In this document: piece by piece, positions 62,101-64,000 of the stretch
Layout: every line of letters starts with the position of its first letter
Position numbering within the stretch: position 1 is the stretch's first letter
Origin: Parelaphostrongylus tenuis
Taxonomy: Eukaryota > Nematoda > Chromadorea > Rhabditida > Metastrongylidae
DNA length: 64,000 bases
Direction of reading: 5' to 3'
NCBI GenBank assembly: GCA_019055375.1
Contig: JAHQIW010000807.1
Location: 248,001 to 312,000, forward strand
Program-made: the position numbers and the translations under genes
Notes under the pieces: model-generated
Seen by the model: the letters and a program-made list of their open reading frames with translations, nothing else
Database searches by the model: none
Told to the model about the DNA's origin: nothing

Positions 62101-63466
62101 TCCATGTTTGATTGAAGAGCTAAGGTGTAAACATTGTAAAGATTAGTACATCTCAATGAAAGACTGTGAAATCACGTCTAGTAATGATCTTGTATAATTC
62201 ACTTAGTAAATGCTGAGTTATTTGACCACGCACCAAACTAGGCGACAATCCGACCTATGATTCAGTGCATATGTTGCGCAAAGACTGGTCTTTTCCGCTG
62301 AAGCGTGATTAGATTAGAGAATCAGGATTTCGTTTAGCAGAACGCCATGGATTTGTCCGAAAAATCGGAGGTGTTTCTCGCTTCCACACTTTTGCTGGAA
62401 AATTTGGTAATGAAGATTTCCAATCCACTAAAAGCTCTAGTTTTCAATAGAGCAGAACTGTAGAAATTTATTTCATTTTATTTGAAGTTACTCCTCTTTA
62501 CATTTACAATGCGGCCTTCAGTATTTCTTGCATTCTATTCGTTTCTTCTCAATCATTCCACTGAGATCTTCAAACTTTTCACAAGTGGCTTCAAATGCTT
62601 CAAGGAGATTGTTGTCTTCTTTATGAGTGTCGTTGAATGGTGGTAGAATCGATTTTCATTTGAGGCTTGTATAGCTATACTAGAGCGTTTCTGCGTGGTT
62701 TTGAGGGAGTGAGTCAGAAGCAGACAAGTTTGAAATCAGTCTCGTAACCCAGAGAGAGAAGTTTAGTGAGCCCAGTAGGATCAATCCAGCACCATGCTTG
62801 TGATAAACTATATTAATACCACTGTTCTACTCGCGCCTGACAAACTGTGTTCATTAATTTGTGACGTTCTAACACGTTTGTGACGATTGAGGATCCATCG
62901 CCGAAATCCATCCCTTGGAAACGACACCGTGAATATCTGAAAACGCCCTTGCAAGGTTACGTCAGGAAACCAAGGTTACTATATGTTGTCCACACAACTA
63001 GTGACGGCGGATCATCTGAGTATCTAAGTAGGCGAGTATCTTACAACAACCAACTATCTACGTTGCACTTGTCTACTCTTGTAATTCCTGAATTACTCTA
63101 AGTTGTAGAAAAAGCAAGATATCCGTGAATGAGGGAAAAAATTGCCACAACGAATGTAAAAAATTAGAAGAAATTGTTCTTTAGATATTACTTTTATGAG
63201 ATGGAGAATGGCATCTGTAAAAGTCAAGTGTCATTTCTGACTACTGGAGCATTGTGGTTATGCATGAAACTACGGAAATGAGAAGAACACTGGAAAAGTG
63301 TGATCGATTGGATCTGGATTACTCGCTTGCAGGACACTGGATATCGTCATACAAAGGACGTAACGACTCAGTGTGGGCTTGCCTTGAGAGTCGTCGACTT
63401 GAACATCTCGTGGCCATTCGGGCACATGTTCGCCAAGGTTGCCAAATCGGCTATCAGTGCGTGCAG
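37991..63466 (+). CDS. Cysteine-rich extracellular protein, DUF7042-DUF7045-like, partial, at least 9 exons
   Basis: Exons: 37991-38148, 38558-38632, 42628-42714, 48369-48468, 48531-48601, 52815-52912, 55297-55405, 56020-56102, 63333-63466, continuing past the right edge. Successive junctions agree in phase except two (42714 to 48369; 56102 to 63333), where exons must be missing. Landmarks in order: W-x-G-x-W then GECYRCV and HSNVLQYK; IQCPIEAPLNFTY; FHYQACPENP; ECIASWHSLG then ESYRCF; ISADASC; QCDFPDYMQ; AHVRQGCQIGYQC. This order matches my memory of the ecdysozoan DUF7042/7043/7044/7045 secreted or surface proteins, whose function is unknown. The signal peptide and C-terminus were not seen. 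Exon identity is recognised by motif, not by database search. Confidence 0.75.
38558..38632 (+). CDS. Extracellular gene exon b (CYRCV motif)
   Basis: It follows ATTTCAG, completes the Thr codon from exon a, and reads GECYRCVIVFPVHSNVLQYK. The C-x-x-C and NVLQYK motif is the most diagnostic part of the family. It ends in phase 2 before GTGTTT. Confidence 0.75.
39546..39850 (-). repeat. Family B SINE-like repeat, full length
   Basis: The minus strand runs from a tRNA-like head (box A GCATGTGGCGTTGTGATTAG, box B GGTTCGATTTCGCGC) to the tail GCGCATCCCTCAGGGATTG, GCCGAGAGCTTTATCC and a short A/T-rich end. It lies in the 4-kb intron between exons b and c of the extracellular gene. Confidence 0.75.
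40178..40390 (-). repeat. Family A SINE-like repeat
   Basis: The minus strand has the box A-like GGTGGTGCAACGGTTTAGC, box B GGTTCGAGTCCTGG, and the family tail with CACCACTCTACATCATTGGG and the hairpin CCGCAATAGGCGG. It matches the 1.4-kb and 14.7-kb copies over about 200 bp. Confidence 0.75.
42628..42714 (+). CDS. Extracellular gene exon c
   Basis: It follows GTTTCAG and ends in phase 2 before GTAAGC. It reads SMYLRFEHDHRPMSASFQWR then CIDAHTFQ. The phase matches exon b. Homology is weaker than for its neighbours. Confidence 0.6.
44384..44985. mobile_element. Two mariner C-terminal ends in inverted array
   Basis: The minus strand at about 44384-44600 and the plus strand at about 44765-44985 are related. 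Both encode a mariner C-terminus: LMPERWQKCVQADGAYF on the left and LPEKWQKCVQADEAYFE on the right. Both end in related termini (CGTATGAGCAGACCCAATAA and CTTATGAGAAGACTCAATAT). The catalytic core is absent. The array lies in a long intron of the extracellular gene. Confidence 0.75.
45170..45680 (-). mobile_element. Decayed mariner transposase fragment
   Basis: Minus-strand pieces in the correct order for a mariner (Tc1/mariner cut-and-paste transposase): LLDNKQTVNADV near 45600, an HPPYSPD-like segment near 45390-45410, HLFRTVKRHLRKQKFRD, FFDRQPHSF, and FLNTWLHIINHNGDYIARY near 45200-45260. Frameshifts and stops interrupt it. Confidence 0.7.
47620..48200 (-). mobile_element. Internally deleted mariner element with inverted ends
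   Basis: The left end ATTGGTTGGAAGAAAAGTTT (47621 onward) and the right end, reverse-complemented AATGGGTTGGAAAAAAGTTG (to about 48196), are inverted repeats that continue through a GAGAAAATGC core. Minus-strand coding gives the N-terminal helix-turn-helix (about 48103-47880: EQIRLLMMHEWLLG, WSEDTVGKSTVHSWF) and a C-terminal piece (GIDLLPKKRHEVHEVEGKYF, 47709-47790). The DDD catalytic domain is deleted. It lies about 170 bp before exon d. Confidence 0.8.
48369..48468 (+). CDS. Extracellular gene exon d (CP-x-EAP-x-x-FTY motif)
   Basis: It follows TTTTTCAAG and ends in phase 2 before GTAAAA. It reads DAPPIQCPIEAPLNFTYHTS then GGSCSSRISSIT, matching the CPF-x-x-PF-x-FTY...G-x-C-x-x-P-x-S family signature as remembered. 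An N-glycosylation site (NFT) is present. The start phase does not match exon c, so an exon between them is missing. Confidence 0.78.
48531..48601 (+). CDS. Extracellular gene exon e (YQACP motif)
   Basis: It follows GCTTGTTTAG. Its first base completes the Arg codon from exon d and it reads CSQWARLSFHYQACPENPTN, matching the C-x-x-x-x-x-L-x-x-x-YQACP signature. It ends in phase 1 before GTATAT. The intron between d and e is only 62 bp. Confidence 0.8.
52262..52565 (+). repeat. Family B SINE-like repeat, full length
   Basis: The head is TCACGCAGTGGTTAGAGGTG with box B TGGTTCGATCTCGCGC. The body has GGGAGGCCACCGCGAGTCAT, an A-rich run, and the end GCCGAGAGCTTTATCC. It is the best-preserved + strand copy and lies in the intron before exon f. 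Confidence 0.78.
52664..52745. repeat. 45-bp tandem duplication
   Basis: CGCTTTTAGGACC begins at 52664 and again at 52709. AACTGGGATTATAAGAGTA follows in both. The second unit is slightly shorter. It sits 70 bp before exon f of the extracellular gene. Confidence 0.8.
52815..52912 (+). CDS. Extracellular gene exon f (SYRCF motif)
   Basis: It follows TTTGCTTCCAG, completes the codon from exon e, and ends in phase 0 before GTGAGT. It reads SEIECIASWHSLGHIFFAAR and GESYRCF, matching the E-x-x-C-x-x-x-W...Y-x-x-x-x-x...E-x-YRCF signature remembered for DUF7042-type domains. Confidence 0.8.
53081..54102. repeat. Nested palindrome with inner 78-bp direct repeats
   Basis: The outer arms 53081-53212 and 53969-54102 are diverged inverted copies (family E: GTGCAATACACGTGTCTC opposite GAGACACGTTTATTGCAC). 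The inner arms 53357-53484 and 53691-53818 are near-perfect inverted copies of 128 bp. A 78-bp sequence at 53491-53568 is repeated directly at 53806-53883 with no difference seen. The inner and outer arms also resemble each other (ACACGTGT...CTTGC...CTCGTCAGT). It is non-coding and lies in an intron of the extracellular gene. Confidence 0.85.
55297..55405 (+). CDS. Extracellular gene exon g
   Basis: It follows TTTCTGCAG, starts in phase 0 as exon f requires, and ends in phase 1 before GTACGA. It reads IVDQIGTTGRIGISADASCQ and ELTHMGAATTTLHYKQ. The S-x-DA-x-C-x-x-L pattern fits the segment following YRCF in the family. Confidence 0.78.
56020..56102 (+). CDS. Extracellular gene exon h (C-x-FP-x-Y motif)
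   Basis: It follows TTTTTTCAG and completes an Asp codon from exon g. It reads HKIHPQCDFPDYMQAVLGPV then RQSWESI, resembling the C-x-FP-x-x-(L/M)...W start of the next domain. The donor GTAAAC gives phase 0. Confidence 0.72.
56345..56660. repeat. Dispersed repeat family G copy
   Basis: GGTAATCATTCAAATGTTCA and CGTTGTAACAGCAAAGATAA match family G. A second unit starts near 56540 with CATATAGCCCAAATCTC. The RTE copy begins directly to its right. Confidence 0.55.
56697..57715 (+). mobile_element. RTE-clade retrotransposon, 5'-truncated copy 2
   Basis: The left boundary is at about 56697, and the 3' end carries the GGTGATACAGGTGATAGGTG-type repeat also seen in copy 1. The two copies are nearly the same across the overlap, and copy 1 reaches about 180 bp further 5'. 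It lies in an intron of the extracellular gene in sense orientation. The endonuclease and the first part of RT are missing. Confidence 0.92.
56698..57693 (+). CDS. RTE reverse transcriptase C-terminal two thirds, open frame
   Basis: The 331-codon frame begins in the RT palm: RRGVRQGDTISPKLFTATLQ, then FADDIVLI at about residues 59-66 (catalytic Asp pair), then the thumb and the RTE C-terminal region (KIRWAGHVMHF, DWIPRDVKRSKGRPLTRWSD, RTHWATLARYREKW, SLDDQRDDR at the end). The ATG is fortuitous because the true N-terminus is lost. The absence of stops suggests a recent insertion. It cannot retrotranspose on its own without an endonuclease. Confidence 0.9.
   Translation: MKLSPFYNNITIDVRRGVRQGDTISPKLFTATLQNVMRTLEWDEMGVKIDGRQLNHLRFADDIVLITPNISQAERMLTDFDNACGKIGLQLNLTKRMFMRNGWVSNAPFTLNGTTNSECSSYIYLGREINMMNDLAPELSRRKRAAWGTFKSIEDVVKRTKNIRLRAHLFDSTIIPALTYAAETWSLRKQDERSLAVIERAVERSMLGVSRISQMRQRIRTSDLRQRSKIRDAVLHARISKIRWAGHVMHFNDNRWTRAVTDWIPRDVKRSKGRPLTRWSDFFTKAMEERYDAQRIPRARRTHWATLARYREKWKSCWYPLESLDDQRDDR
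58070..58345. repeat. Family G copy with foldback-related right half
   Basis: It starts with CTCCTTTTAGACATTTTAAT and continues with AGCGCCGAGTGCGAAACTC, CAGCCGTAACAACACC and GTGCTATCGAATGG. These match the right arm of the 3.7-4.0 kb foldback, with no left arm. Confidence 0.6.
61890..62090 (-). repeat. Family D repeat: tRNA-Ser/Leu-like head plus codon-like tail
   Basis: The minus strand starts GGCGCCGTGGCCGAGTGGTT. After GGAGCCGAACCCC and CTCCGGCAGTCAACAAC it enters the tail shared with 19055-19170. The minus-strand frame 62156-61788 crosses it. It is the best-preserved head of the three family D copies. Confidence 0.6.
62341..62406 (+). other. Candidate exon of the extracellular gene
   Basis: It follows GTTTAGCAG and ends in phase 1 before GTAATG, the phase required by the exon at 63333. 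It would read RHGFVRKIGGVSRFHTFAGK then F. Its start phase does not match exon h (phase 0), so either another exon intervenes or the call is wrong. Confidence 0.25.
62523..62672. repeat. Unclassified dispersed repeat shared with 16.2 kb
   Basis: TTTCTTGCATTCTATTCGTT through GTCGTTGAATGGTGG can be aligned colinearly with 16200-16345, with many substitutions. No coding frame is conserved. Confidence 0.45.
63333..63466 (+). CDS. Extracellular gene exon i (GCQ-x-GY-x-C motif)
   Basis: It follows CTCGCTTGCAG and ends CAG/GTAAGA in phase 0. In the phase-1 reading it contains VWACLESRRLEHLVAIRAHV and RQGCQIGYQCVQ. AH-x-x-x-GCQ-x-GY-x-C is a remembered family signature. The phase-0 frame is also open, but it lacks this signature. 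Confidence 0.7.
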
Positions 63467-63699
63467 GTAAGAGTCACCTCCAGGTTACCTAAGGATATGA
63501 CAGGCACTGTTTGAACTGTTGAAATTCGAGAATAGCATTTCCAAACAAAAAAAGTTTGTCAAAAACTTCCTGATTCTCTTTGTGAAGTCTGCTTCAATTT
63601 AGTTTTCAGTATAATATGAATGAATTCTTTACTTACTGCTTTGAGCATTAGTTTGATGCTATAAATTAAGAGTGTTGAGCGAAATGCAAAGTCTTTCGT

Positions 63700-63815
63700 C
63701 ATCCAGGAGCTCAGCCACGTCTCGGCATACCGGGGTTCGAAATGTATAATCTACACAAATTTGCCACCACTGCCCCACTGGGACCACCACTTTGTTACCA
63801 CTCTTTTCTCGAAAT
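63700..63815 (-). repeat. tRNA-like repeat head, family A-related
   Basis: The minus strand has the family leader GAGTGGTAACAAAGTGGTGG and a box B-like TTCGAACCCCGG. A short sequence, GCGAAATGTATAATC, occurs at about 63737 and again at 63906. Confidence 0.4.
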
Positions 63816-64000
63816 GTCCTGTCGTAGCTGTCAACATCCAACATTTAACGAGTTTCATCTGGTAAGCACATATCGGTGTTAGACCCACCTACGCTGAGAG
63901 CAATGCGAAATGTATAATCCACATAAATTTTTTATTTATGTTTTTTTAGTAATGATATGGTGCTATTCTTAGATCTATACATGACATCATACCACTTTTA

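Noticed and set aside
1..64000. CRISPR arrays, bacterial operons, rRNA
   Set aside because: Nothing with regular spacer-repeat structure, ribosome-binding sites or rRNA sequence was seen. The window is eukaryotic.

Overview
The window looks like a piece of a strongylid (clade V) nematode genome. It is AT-rich, with very short exons separated by long introns, T-rich TTTTCAG-type acceptors, several GC-AG introns, and a dense load of RTE-clade retrotransposon fragments, mariner remnants, tRNA-derived short repeats and foldback elements. No prokaryotic operons, rRNA genes, CRISPR arrays or convincing functional tRNA genes were seen. The taxon is inferred from these traits, not proven.

Region 1 (about 0.8-18.7 kb, + strand) is a nearly complete Bardet-Biedl syndrome 7 gene (BBS7; C. 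elegans osm-12). Sixteen exons can be joined phase-consistently from 833 to a TAG at 18675-18677, giving 562 codons plus stop. They cover the end of the beta-propeller, a coiled coil, the GAE and platform domains and the C-terminal helices. The N-terminal ~200 residues lie upstream of the window or were not recognised. BBS7 is a BBSome subunit that carries membrane cargo in cilia. Its introns hold a sense-oriented 5'-truncated RTE copy (6.7-7.9 kb), three foldback structures (1.5, 3.7-4.0 and 14.7-15.2 kb) and several SINE-like repeats.

Region 2 (18.7-38.0 kb) is mostly intergenic or unexplained. It holds tRNA-headed repeats, one ~300-bp MITE with long terminal inverted repeats (23.7-24.0 kb), and a few weak candidate exons.

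Region 3 (38.0 kb to the right edge, + strand) is a second gene, recognised here only by exon-by-exon reading. Nine small exons spread over more than 25 kb, mostly phase-consistent, encode a cysteine-rich extracellular protein resembling the ecdysozoan DUF7042/DUF7043/DUF7044/DUF7045 family. Both ends are missing and at least two internal exons were not found. Its introns contain decayed mariner elements (44.4-45.7 and 47.6-48.2 kb), a SINE-like copy (52.3-52.6 kb), a nested palindrome about 1 kb long (53.1-54.1 kb) and a second RTE copy with an open 331-codon frame (56.7-57.7 kb).

The two genes have no evident functional link. The most distinctive features are GC donors in BBS7, repeated inverted pairing of repeats inside introns, a tRNA-Ser/Leu-like repeat carrying a conserved codon-like tail, and the uncharacterised multi-exon extracellular gene.
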